This document shows positions 12,223 through 24,510 of a stretch of DNA of 64,000 bases, piece after piece (within the stretch, counting starts at the first letter, position 1; the number at the start of each line of letters is the position of its first letter). Source of the stretch: Polytrichum commune (taxonomy: Eukaryota > Streptophyta > Polytrichopsida > Polytrichales > Polytrichaceae); assembly GCA_950295325.1 (NCBI GenBank), contig OX485807.1, positions 26,445,666 through 26,509,665 on the forward strand, in the 5' to 3' direction. The notes below the pieces were generated by a model. It was not told the origin of the DNA. It made no database searches and saw nothing but the letters and a program-made list of their open reading frames with translations. The position numbers and the translations under genes were made by a program.

Positions 12223-14937
12223 GAGGGTGCAGACTACTACCGGCCACGTAAGAATACACCGGACTCGCAACCAATGTGGTAACGAAACGTGGAGAATCAG
12301 GTAGTCGATTTCAACTAGTCACAGAGAGTTCTCATGAATTGCAGTACTTAAGAGTCAGCGACACGCCCATCAGTGCTGGTGGCTGACATAGCCACTTAGC
12401 TTCTGCGGTGGTGTTCAAGGATTGGGGCGGAAGAGGTGGACTTCTCCATAACATCACCTGAGAAGTGTTGAATAAATACAGGGTTTGAGTAGGGTGGATT
12501 AATTACCAAAAGTGTCGGCAACAGTTATTTAAGTTTAGAGGGAGAAGCCATTGTAGGTTAGGATACAAAAATGTGGTCAATCACGGTTCGGCACCCCTCA
12601 GAAAAACCAAAAGTGTAGCTTGTAGGTTTCGTATCGGTTGTCAGTTTTTCTTTGACGTAGTTGTGCAGAGATCTGGAGCCATGGGGAGCTTTAGTATACA
12701 TGTAGTTAAGCATTACGATAAGCCAGGACTTGAAAGAAAGAAACTACATGGGAGTTGTGGAAATCCAGGTATATGGACATGATGATGATGATGATGACCT
12801 CATGGTACTCAACATGAGTGGAGCAGCTGATGAAACTCTCGGAGAGGCTGGTAGTGAAGAGGTTAGTGCATAGTTCAAGCCAACCTTGAGGATGAAGTTG
12901 AAAGTTAGTGGTGATGATCTGGTAGTGTGACTGATCGTTTGTTCTGGTACTTGGTGTTTACCAGAGATAATAATAACCCATACAGTGGTCTTTTGTTTCC
13001 ATTGCCTTATGGCTACTACATTCACGAAATTCAGTATTGTGTCGGCATCATGATATGACTGCCTATCTACAAATTACCTAACCTTGTGGCTTTGGAATGT
13101 CATTTCTTTAAGTTTAAGGTCGAGTTAGAATATCTCGCGAGGAAGGAATCTGTGAACTGCATCTCAAATTGCCAGTGCCCAATCTTTAATGGTGGAATGA
13201 GTGTCGTTGCATCCCCTTCAGGATTAATATCTTTACAATGCCAAATTATTTGGTGTGGAACATTGCAACCCTACGTTTGATAGCATTGGTTCAATGGTGT
13301 AGTTTGATATGATTACTCAATGTGAAATCAATGTTGATATGCACATCTAGGGGTAAGTCTGTGATGTGTGGATATGCTTATCCATGCCAATATTCGATTG
13401 GTTTGAGTTTTGTATCCTGGCACGATGTCCACAAGGCCAAAGCATGTGGCCATATAATGGGCACTTGTAGGTTTGCTAATATCTTTGGCCATATAATTGG
13501 CACTTCTAGGTCCATGAACATCTTTGGCCATTAGATGAACTTAGAAATTGTGGATTAAAAAGTTTGTCATTTCAATTGCCAAAAGTACAATAGAGTTTAA
13601 AATTTGTAAGAGTCCAAAGTGAAGATTCTCTTACAAGTGTTTTCATTATTGAACCTAGAATAATGTCTAGATTTGCTCACATAGTCCAATCTTATGGAAT
13701 GTCTCACCCAATATAATAAGCCAATTTTTTTTTTTGTCGATGGTCTCCTGATAGTGCACGATCTTCAAGTCAATTGTCTTGATTTACAAGAAACAAGAAT
13801 ATTCTCTCTACTTTTGTGCCGCGCTTAATCTTTAGAGCATTAGCATCTTCACATTCCTTTGTATGTCATTATCTGCTTTGTAGCATTAGAATATTGTGTG
13901 CTATTGTTGTCATTAATCAATCAAGGTGCAAGTTCTAACGATCTACATAACATTATTAACTAATGTGTGCCTTGAGAATATGACCATGGGATGTCCCAAC
14001 CTAGTGCAAGGAGACTCATATCAAGTCTCCCAGGGTTATATTCTCAGGGCCCACATAAACGAACGCACATTGCTTAGTAATGTTTTGTATTTCTTAATAA
14101 CTATGAGAAAAAAAAACGATCGGTCAATTTGGTTGGAGGTTAACGACTCAATGTGGTAATTTTAGCATTACTCATTATTGACACAATTGGTAAAGCAATT
14201 TTAGCATGCTCCCAAAACACACACTTTTTGTATATGTAAAGGCTCATATTTGAGGGCCCATGCTTATAAATATATTTTGGAAAGGTTAGATATTTTGTAC
14301 AATCATAATAATTGTTAGAGATATGAAAGATTAATAAGTTATTGATGGCCATTTCATAGCATTATTCAACCAAGTGGGTCGGTTCCATGATCATGGAATA
14401 TGCCAATTATATTTTGTGGGGCCCCCAAACAAAGTATGAATACTTGTTTACTATTCATACATTTAGGTTGACACTTGAAAATTTGGGTTGAGTTATACTC
14501 CCAACATTATTCACAAGAAACACTATTCATCTTGGTTTTTGCTCATTGAAAATACTATACACAATAGCATTATCATTGGAAATACTAACACTATTCACAC
14601 TTTTCTTACTATTTATACTTGTACTATTCATCATTCGTGTTGGCATCAATTTCTTCCTATTTTCTAAGTTTCTTCCCATGAAGGTAACATAGTGGATGCC
14701 AATATTAGATGTTGAATATGGAATGGAACAAAACCATGCAATTGAATAATGTTATGCTCTTCTATGATAGACAACAATTGTATACATACAATAATCAACT
14801 GCACTCACCATGGTCCTTGCAGTGAAGAAAACAAAGGCATAACATCATTGTTGACTTCTAACTCCATAAATAGATTAGCAAAACATGAACACAACCTTGC
14901 AGTCACATCATGGTTTTGGGTTATTGCAAGAGGTGAA
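12223..14937. other. No gene seen; small repeats
   Basis: Possible 3' flank of the ZIP exon, then featureless AT-rich DNA. A GAT microsatellite lies at about 12781–12797. A 39-bp unit beginning 'ggccatataat' is duplicated in tandem at 13448–13525. No ORF here has recognisable protein character. Confidence 0.55.
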
Positions 14938-14940
14938 TAA

Positions 14941-15520
14941 GGGGTTGTTTACATCATGGACCATGAAGTTGTCCCATGTTAAAGGGCATTTTTCCATTGT
15001 TACACTTCATGGTCACATTTCCATAGTTAGATTTCTACGAAAATGTAGTTTTAAAGCCTTTGGGCCCTTGACTAGGTGTAAACCCTACATGGACCAAGAG
15101 AAGTGACCGTGCACCAAAAAGGATATGTTGATCGTTTTTTCAATATATGTCCCGAAAGGAATTTTGGGGAATTTTCTTCATGTTTGACCTTCTCCCCTTC
15201 TTCCCTCATAACTATAGAAACGCTCCTCCCCATCCAAAAAAAAACATTGAAAAATATTAAAACAACATTTTTCTACCATGGTCCCTTGACATTTGCAACG
15301 AGAGAACCTCTTTTCCCTCTCCCACTACAAAACCCATTGGACCATGACAGTGGATAATGTAGGCTTGAAAATAGGCCTTTTGAGGACCTTAAGTTCCATG
15401 GTCACTCTTACATTTATTTTGGGGATGTAAACTGAAGTGGTCTCGGGACGAGTTCAACAACCAATTACATTTTTTAAAGGAGCAAGGGACGACTTCATGG
15501 TCCATGATGTAAACAACCCC
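14941..15520. mobile_element. Tourist-like (PIF/Harbinger-type) MITE
   Basis: Terminal inverted repeats of about 36 bp start GGGGTTGTTTACATCATGG and end CCATGATGTAAACAACCCC. The flanks are TAA (14938–14940) and TAA (15521–15523), the 3-bp duplication typical of PIF/Harbinger MITEs. The 580-bp interior is non-coding, with repeated 'catggtcc/ggaccatg' words. Confidence 0.75.
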
Positions 15521-15576
15521 TAAATATCAAAGGGTGTGGGGGTTGTCAGTAGTGCTTGAGTTTAGTTAGCCTTAGT

Positions 15577-15855
15577 AAACTAAATATGATATTTAGTGTC
15601 ATATGGTATTTTATGTCACTATGGTAATTTTTTGGATGACACTTCTTATGAATAAGCGAACAAATATTGTCATGGATGATGTATGAGTTCATTCTTTGGC
15701 CAAAACCCTACCTTGTGATGAAATGTTGTCATGAATGATTGAAATTTGGATGAAAAATCATTTGGCGAGTGACAGTAATTGCAACACCGTAAATCTATAA
15801 TCCCCCAATTGTTTACAAGGAATGACAAATAATGTTGGGTTGACATTTAGGGCCG
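15577..15855 (+). repeat. Dispersed AT-rich repeat, family 3 (copies near 36964, 39540, 40780)
   Basis: Shares a diagnostic ~130-bp segment, 'tgaatgattgaaa … gtaattgcaacaccgtaaat … gacaaataatgttgggtt', with 37080–37212 (same strand) and 39543–39672 (opposite strand). The leading 'ttagtgtcatatggtatttt' matches 40840–40880 in reverse. Probably a MITE family; exact ends unclear. Confidence 0.5.
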
Positions 15856-15997
15856 CTTTACACCTAGAGGCCGGGCCAATTCGTTGTGTAAGAGGCTTGA
15901 AATCCTCACTTGTAATTGGCCAAAAGGTTGAAATCGGCCCCAACCCCTTTACACCTAGAGGCTGGGCTGAGTTGTTGGTATGAAATTTTTAATCAAA

Positions 15998-16324
15998 AAG
16001 TACATGGTATGACACGGCCGGAGCTCATTGAATTGGGTGCACCCAAAATGGAAGGCCAATTCTTGGCCCCGGGGCTATCGTTAATTTTTTAAAATAAAAA
16101 AACACATTTTAATAAAATATGAATTTTTTAACAAACCATTTCCATTGGATTATGTGGAAATATGAACGGCTCTATGCTAGATTATGCTAGATCCATTGGA
16201 TTATCCTAGATTTATTGAATCGGCCTAGCTTCTTGGCCCTAAGGCCTTTACATATGGGAAAATTGGCCCCCATTATAATCTTATTATAATGTGTAGTTGA
16301 GGCCGGCCGTGTCATACCATGTAC
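15998..16324. mobile_element. Probable MITE with 'gtacatggtatgacacggccgg' ends
   Basis: A 22-bp word at about 16002–16023 returns as its exact reverse complement at about 16303–16324, bracketing ~320 bp of non-coding DNA. No target duplication could be defined. It overlaps the hairpin at 16303–16370. Confidence 0.45.
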
Positions 16325-16370
16325 TTGTGAAAGTAGGCGTTCACAAGTATCCATGGTATGACACGGCCGG
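16303..16370. repeat. Near-perfect 29-bp-stem hairpin
   Basis: Outer arms of 19 bp (16303–16321 and 16352–16370) are exact reverse complements. Inner arms of 10 bp (16322–16331 and 16340–16349) continue the stem after a 2-base bulge, leaving an 8-base loop. This is probably a junction of two MITE ends; a small-RNA precursor cannot be excluded. Confidence 0.75.
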
Positions 16371-16411
16371 TTTGAATGTATATGAATACTTGTGAAAGTA
16401 GGCGGCGTCAC

Positions 16412-17008
16412 TAAAATATTATAAAATATACATACTAAATCAGCACACTAAATTTAAGTGTCATTTTAGAATGACAAAGACAATTTCAAATGGTAAGTCA
16501 TAAAAATTATAACCTCAATGTTAATGAGGATTTTGTAATTTTATTTGACCTCCAAGTTAATTACGTGCTTCATTGATGGTTTCATTTCCGGAATGAAATC
16601 CCAATGAATTGCTTATTTACTAATAGGAAGTGCACATATATATTGGATTTTAGACCTTGAAGGCGAAGTGCACTCAATATGGGATTTGTAGGCAAACGGC
16701 CTTCAAAAATACAAGGGCAATATTTTTGTCGAAGTTGGGCGGGGCGGGCATCAGTTTTCGGTTGGGTTCAAAAATTTCCCTGGAGGCTGCCCCCCGCCCG
16801 GATCTGACACCCCCATAGTTCGTAGGGGCGAACTTAATGTCCGCCCTAATCCATTGGCAGTGAGGCCACCAATGCAGGGGCTCAATCCACTTACTTAAAC
16901 CCAGGTGGGCCGCTACTCATTCAGGGGCCCACACACCTCGAAGCCTTAAAGCCCTTTATCCGTGTGGTGGCAGCTCGCAAACACGTGCTAACACTTAAAC
17001 ATGGGCTT
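16412..17008. other. No gene seen
   Basis: Non-coding. A GC-rich patch lies at about 16730–16980; no recognisable protein. Confidence 0.5.
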
Positions 17009-17592
17009 CAACTACACTAAATATGATATTTAACTTAGTGTCACTTATTATTTGGAGTTACACATTCCTAACAGTTATACGCCCTAAACTTCCGTAATAT
17101 CAACATCCATAAGCTCACTCACTCTCTTACACTCTCTAAACCTTAGGGAACAGATGTTCGTAGTTCAAATCTCATTCCTTATTGTCACATTTCTCTCCCT
17201 TACATCACGGATTTTGTCATTAATGCAAACCACCAAAGAAGTCAACCCACACGCTCGCATTGCACCATGTGTCAATATGTGAAGTGTCGTCTTCTTCTTC
17301 TTCTTCTGCTTCTTCTGCCACTTGTTGAATGTTGGTGTATGCATATGCCAGATCGCACGGGAAGGCCAAGTGGAGTGGACCACGCCACACCGTTAAAACG
17401 TTGCACTTTGTGTTATCCCATGCTGTCACATGCTACATTAATTCTATAGCATCACGCATCCATGCTAACACTACAAAACTCCGTAATATCACGTGCACTT
17501 TGGTTGCCACTGGTGTGATACTACAGAGTTTAGAGTGTAGTGTTGCATAAATCCAAATAGTAAGTGACATTAAGTATCATGTTTAGTGCAAC
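17009..17592. mobile_element. MITE-like element, family 4 (ACTACACTAAAT ends), long form
   Basis: The left end 'actacactaaatatgatattta…gtcacttattatttgg' is mirrored by the right end 'ccaaatagtaagtgacattaagtatcatgtttagtgcaac'. The interior (~480 bp) is non-coding and includes a CTT-repeat. A shorter relative is at 39112–39334. Confidence 0.6.
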
Positions 17593-17627
17593 ATCTCCCA
17601 TCGTACTTAATTAGGAGAGTAGGACAC

Positions 17628-17963
17628 CCACCACCAGTGTGTATTTTTGACGAAGTTTTTGCAAGTTTTTGACATTTGACACGCAAAAACTTGCACCCCA
17701 AAAAAATGCATGTCAATTGACACGCATAATTTAGAATTTGACATGTACCGTGACTTGTGAAGGAAAAAAACCACACATCAATTGACGCGTTAGAAATTGA
17801 AATGACACGTTGTACTAGGCATGTGACATTGAGGTGACATTTTAAAAGAAAATGTAGACGTTAGTTAACATTCAATTTTGTTTGTTAAAATGTCACGTGA
17901 CACTTTGGATTTGAAGTTGAATGTTGAAATGGAATTTGTCAAACATACACACTGCCTACCACG
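17628..17963 (-). mobile_element. MITE-like repeat, family 5, copy 1 (partner at 42190)
   Basis: About 335 bp whose reverse complement matches 42190–42534. Shared words include 'tgtcaattgac', 'cgtcaaaaacttgcaaaaac' and 'ctcaatgtcacatgcctaat'. The ends form a short inverted repeat (ccaccagtgtgta… / …acacactgcctacc). Non-coding. Confidence 0.6.
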
Positions 17964-19699
17964 GTGCATGGGAAACTACCCGTGGGCCGTCATTGTGTGG
18001 GACCCCCGGCCTCAAGTGCCAAGCCGAACTGGTCACTAAGGTGGGGTTTTGTATCCAGAAGAATGTGTTGGAAGGGAGACATATGACTTATGAAATAACA
18101 CTATTCAACCTCCACCCGTTTCACAACTAGAATAACAGTGGACCCGAGAGCCCTTCTTATTGGTGTGTATAATTAATTGCGGTATCATACCCGTGGTATT
18201 ATACCACCCTCAAATCCATCTATAATTGTATAATTGGTATATATGTAATATAGACTCTACAGTTTCTTTATCATTGTGTTTTTAGTGAGTGTTGAGGTCG
18301 CCCTGTGTGTATCGACGATGGGAAAGAACAAATGCGAATCATGGAATCACTTTGGGATCGTATTCAAGCCGAAATGCACCAAATCTTCGTATTGTAAGTG
18401 TTTGGCATGTCATGACTCTATTTGCATGCTATGTATAATACAAAATGATATTATATGGTATTATACAACGCACTTTTTGTCCAATGCAATTATATGGTAG
18501 AATCCAAGCACCACACCCAACAGCCAGTGTGACCTAGGAAGTGAAGAAGGTGGAAGACTAGGCCCGCAAGGTATAGTCACAATGTGAAGGTTTGCAGTTT
18601 TGGGTCATTGAATTTACAGTATGTGTCCAAGCTTCTTTTCTAAGCACTTGTGGGAAGAACTTTGTCAAGAATTTTGTCCATTGACTGAACGCCACCTGAA
18701 CATGAAATCCATCATTCCACCCTGTCGAGGTGGTCAGCTTGCTTGCTCAATTACACGGTCGAATGACATTTTAACCTCTCAATCTCGTTCAAATGTCAAA
18801 TACCTTCCTGGTAGGATTTGACGAAACATTACAGTACGTTGCTTTTCAGCAAGTTTTTACAGAGAGTTGTGTGTTAAGACGTCATGATTTATTGGAGAAA
18901 TTGTGCTGTGTCACCAAATCCACCATGTTGAGCTGAGCTCCTTTGCTCGATCACACATTGTTGACTTTGTGCAACTAAGATAAAAGTGTAGCCATAGTGA
19001 TTAATGAACAGAGGTCGATTGGAGCCACAGCTATATAAGTACTCGGGAGGATCCCCGGAACGCACTGGTCAAAGGCCAGGGATCGTGTGTCCATATCTTT
19101 GGTGACATTGGGAACAACTAACCCTAAAGTTAAGAGCAACTACTTCCAACACCCCCTCTTGCTTGAACTACCAATTACATTTGAAACAAAGGATGTGAGC
19201 ATGCACGTCCTGTGGAGAGTGTGGGAGATAGACAACTGTAAGAATTCTAACCCTGACCTATCAAGAAATTGAGGAGTAATTAAGGCGACATCCTCATCCA
19301 AGAAGTTGTTTGGAGTTGTTGTTGTTGTTGTTGTTGTTAATTCTACTCTTGCTCTAGCGGAGTGTAACAACACTCGTGTGTTGCGTTGGAGTTGAGCATC
19401 TTTTGCGAATTTGTTGGGTCGCATGAGGAGTCGTTGTTGAAGTCGGGTGAGTCGAGGTGTGTCCATCGGGACGAGCCTTCTTTTAATCTTGATGCCTCAA
19501 GGGAGCCAAAAATTCATTAACCATCTAAGAGTGTCGCAAGAGTTTCTAAGACATACTATGCAACATGACTCGGAAGGAAGTTTGGTGTTTAATATTTTGT
19601 TATATACGGTTCCGAAGGGAAAAAACAATGTTATAATGAAGTAGAAAGTTTAAGTGACATGTGAATCATATGACTATAAACTTGAGATTCATAAAAAAA
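17964..19699. other. No gene seen; GTT microsatellite
   Basis: A GTT/AAC microsatellite lies at about 19312–19338; it gives a poly-Thr stretch in an otherwise unremarkable minus-strand ORF (19140–19466). No recognisable gene. Confidence 0.5.
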
Positions 19700-20831
19700 A
19701 AAAAGATTGCAAGAGGTCATAGTCTAATAGAAAGGGGTATATTGATAGATATAAATAGTTCAATTTGCCTACAAGTGTTAGTATTTCCATGGGTTGATGG
19801 ATAGGGTCCCTATTTCTTTACCGTGTTTGAGAGTTTTAGATAAGGGAACAAAGGACGGTGTGGCATTGAGCAAATCATACTCGGTGAGGAGTGATCACAC
19901 ATAGGCAGTTTGATAAGGCAACATACCTTGGGTTGTTTGTAGGAACTCAATGCCAAGGAATTTTTGCATAAGACCTACATACCTTGTAAACTGTCCGACG
20001 CTAAGCTTTCAGGTTGTGGATGCCTTGTGTAAATGAACTTGTAATGTACATGTTGTCGATGTAAAGAATAAGAATGAGGACTTGACCTCGATGCCATTGG
20101 AAATAAATGTTGGAATTGGTAGAGGTTTTTCGAACCCCACATTGGTGGAGTCAGTGTTGATTTTCTCATACCAAGCACGCAACCCATAAAGCAAGCACTG
20201 GAGTTTACAAACAAGATGTTCGGTGCCCAAGCGGTTGAAACATAAAAACAACTTCCCTGAGGTGGCCATTCAACGAAGTTGTAGTAACATCCATATGATG
20301 AATAATCCACCCATGGTGAGCAACAATGGCTATGATGACTACAAATAGACTACCAAAGGATACTTGGAAACAATCTCCTGAAATCCATGCCATGGACCTC
20401 ATGAAAGCCTCGTGCCACAATACGTCTTTATAATGTGATGGTTCACCATTGAGACCAGGTTTGACTTTATAAGCCCATCGTGTTTTGATGGTTTAATGCA
20501 TGGGGATTGGGGTACCATGCTCCAAGTATCAGTGGCAAGAATGGTTGAATATTCAATTACCATGGCTTTGACAAAGCAAGGGTCCTTGATTGCATGTTTG
20601 TAACTAAGAGGCTTTGTGCCTTCTTCTATATATTGAGCCAATGAAAGCGTCGATGTGGATGTAGTCGTCATGGGTGCGCAATGAATGGCGAGAGCATGTG
20701 GATCCACAAGGTTCGCGGGAGGGGATCTCGGTGGGAGTAGGGACATCATGTGGTGGCATGCCATAAATTGAACCAAAGGCTAATAGGGGTGGTGGTGTTG
20801 GCAAAACAACGTGCCTTTTATATGTGAGCAA
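19700..20831 (-). pseudogene. Ty1/copia pol remnant: linker and reverse transcriptase
   Basis: Read on the minus strand in shifting frames, this carries the copia RT landmarks in order: 'PLSYKHAIKDP…AM..E', then 'GWIIHHMDV' followed by a degenerate 'AFLNG' motif (TSLNGHL), then 'VCKLQCLLYGLR.WYEKI'. Weaker copia-like sequence continues to about 19700. RT would copy the element RNA into DNA, but several stops and frameshifts make this copy dead. It belongs with the integrase remnant at 22320–22640, the two being separated by a later TIR-element insertion. Confidence 0.75.
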
Positions 20832-21553
20832 TGGGAGAGGTGGGCTTGGGAATGCGGTGGCAAGTAGGGAAGGGCTTGAATTAGGAGAAACAGAAACTTG
20901 GTGGTGGGTTGGAATCGACTATTGGCGATGGAGGCGAGGATGGCAAGAGGTTTGGCTCTTCAATGGATGAGCGTAGTGGAGTACGTCTCAGTGGTGGTTG
21001 GCAACAACTAGATTGACAACAAAGTGTCTGGTGCATCTAGAGAAGATGTCGAGATGCTTGAGAGCTAGACACTAGATGTTTGGTTTGGTGTTGAAAGTAT
21101 GACAAAATGTCCACGAAGAATATTCCACAAACCATACATCTTTTGAAAGGATAGCCCAGTTAGTGATAGGGTCGAAGCACCAAAAACCCTTGGTATGAGG
21201 GTCAAGGCTCAGAGTGAGGGTACTTGCAAGAGCAAGCATTTAGTTTTCCATGGCCGGGATTGGTATTTGCAACAAAAACATGGATTCAAAAAACACAAAG
21301 TTGGGAAATATTAGGCTTGATTCCATAAAAGCATTTGTGAGCATATTTACATGGTTGGTGTTTGGTAGAATGGCAGTTGAAAATGAGGCATGCAACTCTC
21401 ACAACTTCCGCCTACAACCTTCCGGGAAGATCTCGCCCAAAGTGTATTAAATGACATCCTACAACACTCAGTTGCACCATTTGGCGACACCATTTTGGTG
21501 TGGTGTGCTTGGTTAGGCCCCCTCGCACCTAATGCATGGGAGGCGTAGTCGGT
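20832..21553 (-). pseudogene. Ty1/copia integrase C-terminal region, heavily decayed
   Basis: Minus-strand fragments such as 'SPNGATE' (cf. the copia 'QQNG..E' motif, near 21470) fit the distal integrase and the variable linker that precedes RT. Stops and frame changes are frequent. The assignment rests on position between integrase and RT pieces as much as on sequence. Confidence 0.4.
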
Positions 21554-22313
21554 GGGGCCATTCACGGTTAGGGTACTACTTTTGGCCGTCTAACGGAAAA
21601 CGGACTTTTTTGGATAACTTCACATGCTTGGTATGCTTAGATTTGTATTGTGAAGCATATTTTGGATCATACCTACATTTCATACTCCATATCGAGTACA
21701 CTGACAAAGTTAATTTAGAAGGAATAGGGTCATCTAAGATATCCTTTTGATTCCTTAAAGGACATTCAGGAGTGTTGTCTTAATTGTTCACCTTAGGATC
21801 AAGGAATGAAAATGACAACAAGAATCAATCGAAACAATCCCAAATTTTTTCCTCACACTCATCGTTCAAGTGTGTACCAATAGAACCAAATATGTATTGA
21901 ATAGCAATTGCCCAACTTTACATGTGGCACCAAACATGTCCAAATATACATATACTCACGGCCACACGTAAAAGGAACGTCTAGTATTAGAATTGGACAA
22001 AAAAATTTATATGAATGGACACATGACACTTTTACCAAGGTACCAATATACATAACAGGAAATAATTGACCACCAATGCACACCTAAATAGCAAAAAAAT
22101 GCCACTGATGTGGCCTAGGGTTTAGGGTTTAGGGTTTAGGGTGATTATTAAATAATAATAAAAATCTTTCTTGATAAAGCTTATGAACTATCTACTTGTT
22201 TATGTAAAATTTATTGATCAAATAATAATAAATCATGATAAAAACCAAGATTAATGTGACAAAGTCCTTAAGTCCTTTGTCCTGAAAGTAGTACCCTGAT
22301 CGTGAATGGCCCC
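21554..22313. mobile_element. TIR element inserted in the copia integrase
   Basis: About 30-bp terminal inverted repeats (GGGGCCATTCACGGTTAGGG… and its near-perfect complement at the right end) bracket 760 bp of non-coding DNA. Both sides show copia integrase remains, so this is a nested insertion. The flanks share CGGT (21550–21553 and 22314–22317); a 3–4 bp duplication is possible but short. Confidence 0.6.
22114..22141 (+). repeat. Interstitial telomere-type repeat (TTTAGGG)n
   Basis: About four tandem copies of the plant telomere unit lie inside the TIR element at 21554–22313. Short arrays like this occur at repair scars and inside transposons; they do not indicate a chromosome end. Confidence 0.8.
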
Positions 22314-22319
22314 CGGTGT

Positions 22320-22640
22320 TAAAAAAAATCTTTCAATATGACTTGTCTTCCGTTGTCGGATCCGAGTGTGAGGAGTTTCTACATAATGAGTTTTTTTAGC
22401 TACTTGGTGGTACGACTAGAATTTCTCAAAAGTGGCATGTTTTCCACTCAAGGAGTAATTTGCAGTGTGCCTAGAAAAGTCATCAATAAATGTGAGGAAG
22501 TAACGAGCACCACCTAATGACTTCGTGCGAAACGAACCTATAACATCACTATGAATGAGTTCAAGAACTCATGTGGTATTTCAGGTTCTAAATTTTGGGA
22601 TTTTTGCTCTTCTTTGCTTGCCTTTCAAGCATGTTTCATG
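22320..22640 (-). pseudogene. Ty1/copia integrase N-terminal remnant
   Basis: On the minus strand the frame reads '…CLKGKQRRAKIP' (end of the HHCC zinc region) then 'LELIHSDVIG', 'SLGGARYFLTFIDDFSRH' and 'GKHATFEKF', the order typical of plant copia integrase with the first catalytic Asp in 'HSDV'. In-frame stops are present. This is upstream of the RT remnant at 19700–20831. Confidence 0.8.
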
Positions 22641-22683
22641 TAAGAGATTGCTTAAAACTAAGTTAGGGAGGCTTTTGATTTAG

Positions 22684-22845
22684 CTAGAGAGAAAAAGAGA
22701 GAAAAACTTCGGTCTCTGATGAGACCGACGTGAATGGAGTGTCTGTTCGATCCTCCTCCAATCCAATGCCCACATGACAAAGGTATGGAGGTAAAGATCT
22801 ACTCCTCCCTTTCGAGAGTAGACACTATAGTCACCAATCACTAGT
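22684..22845 (+). repeat. Dispersed repeat, copy 2 (partner at 9088)
   Basis: GA-rich start, then 'gtctgttcga', 'gcccacatga' and 'gacactatagt' as in 9088–9245. It sits about 100 bp beyond the 3' end of the LINE. Confidence 0.6.
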
Positions 22846-22971
22846 AACAAGAACCAAAATGGTTAGTTATTAGGGGGGGGGATTGTTAGTATGATTTGGG
22901 TCGTCAGTTCTCTAGTGCATTGTTAGTGGATGGGGTGGAGTGGCTTAGTTGTTAGGGTTTTATGGCTTTAT

Positions 22972-24510
22972 CTATGGGGGGTCTAGTGTTTGGGGCAGTG
23001 GTTGGTGGTTTTCTATTCTTCTTTTGTGTAGGAGGATAGCCATGGCATATTTTATAGCGATAGTATTGATGTTTTTAAAGGTATTTTTAATGGTAGGCAT
23101 GGGTATTTTAAATTTATTTTCAAGTGATTTCATTGAAGGAATGTGTGTAGTGGCTCTAGCGCCAACGGTGATTATAATAAGGGGGTCAACTTTCCATCCT
23201 CTAGCAGCAATACTATCGATTAATGGTTTGTATTTGTTATTTTTTTGCTTCGAGTGTTTCTGGGGAGAATCTATCATTACAGTATGTAAATTCGATGAAT
23301 TGTATGGTGAGGTTGCGGTCCAAGTCTGTGGGGGGGGGGTCATTTTGGTATGGTAATCCTCTAACACATAGGATGTCAGGTCTAAATCTGGAGTTGCAAT
23401 AGCATTTTTGTGTACCGCATGTGCAAGGGAGTAGCCAATTGGGAACGGTGTTTTCCTGAGGTGTATTATTGAAGGTGCCCGCGTTCATGAGAATATAACA
23501 TCGAGATTTTTCAGATGAGATTAGTAGTTTCCTGATTTCCCATATTGCTTTGTTGTGTCTTTTGACGTGGAGTGAATGTATATGTTGTTGTTTACACGTA
23601 AGTAGTACATGTAACCACGTGTCCGGTTCGTATGAGGTGCAAATGGGGCATGTAATAGAGGGATATGTTTGTCTACCGAAGAACAATTGTTTTCGAGCAT
23701 TGCCCATATAGGTTCCTGTTCGGAATTTGATGAGGCATGATTTTTGTTTATCCGTGATTTCCGGGTTTTCCCATAATTCGTTAGAAAGTTCTTTATCTAT
23801 ATCTGCATTTCCTGTCCATTTGTAAGTGTTGGGGGTTTGTGCGGCCATATTTTCCAAGTTGTTTTCCCTATCGTATTTAATAATTTGTTTTTCTAGGAAT
23901 CTAACGGGGCCTTTATCAGGAACGTCCGTCATTGAGGCCCAAACGTCTTTTTGGTAGTAGTATGGGGTGGCATGGGCATGCTCATATGGGTGAATGGCAA
24001 TTCTGTGCTCTAGTTCTAGCCCTTCTTTTGCCAATTTGTCTGCTTGTTTGTTGCCGTCAATATTGACATGTGCTCTAACTTTGTATAATGTGATTGGTTG
24101 TGTCTGGTTTTGAAGTAGTTGTACCATGTTGGCGAGGGTAATTTGGTCGGGGTGGCTATTGTGAAGTGTGGGGTGTTTAATTTGTGTGTTAAGTAAGTAT
24201 AATATGTTTAGACTGTCGGTAAATATGTATGCGGGTTCGTTTGGATATAGTGTATTAATGGTTGTTAGTGTTTCATGTATTGCTATCATTTATGCTCGTA
24301 GTATGTTTTGATGTCCTTGTAGTCTTTTGGAGATGTTAATGCCCTTGGGGCTATAGATTCCATAGCCGGCTCTTTCTCTTCTCCATTCTCCAGGGTGAAT
24401 TTCTTTGGGTTTCATAAAAGAGCCGTCTGTGTAATAGCTGAATTGAGGGTAAAATTTTAGTGGTCAGTAGTTTGGTAATTTGGGATTTGTGGAATAGGTG
24501 TGTTATTATT
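22972..24510 (-). pseudogene. LINE ORF2 C-terminal part: RNase H, zinc-binding motifs and terminal domain
   Basis: RNase H (RNA strand removal during retrotransposition) starts with 'YYTDGSFMKP' near 24440 (first catalytic Asp), then 'YIFTDSLNILYLL' and 'HVNIDGNKQADKLAKEG'. The expected catalytic Glu before 'MIAIHETL' is a TAA stop (near 24290), and a Trp-like codon upstream is TGA. Next comes a zinc-finger-like 'CPICTSYEPDTWLHVLLTC', then a Cys-rich 'LLPCTCG…KCYCNSRFRPDILCVRG'. A frameshift at the G-run near 23335 leads into a terminal domain 'PLIDSIAARGWKVDPLIIITVG' type, found at the C-termini of many LINE polymerases. The frame after the stop is open for 350 codons (24289–23237). Confidence 0.8.

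Noticed and set aside
11805..12270. Alternative-frame ORFs over the ZIP exon (both strands)
   Set aside because: GC-rich shadow frames; only the frame ending at 12222 gives transporter helices.
22949..23356. Plus-strand ORF of 135 codons (and its counterpart at 11037–11333)
   Set aside because: Exact antisense of the LINE C-terminal domain; the minus strand carries the conserved protein.
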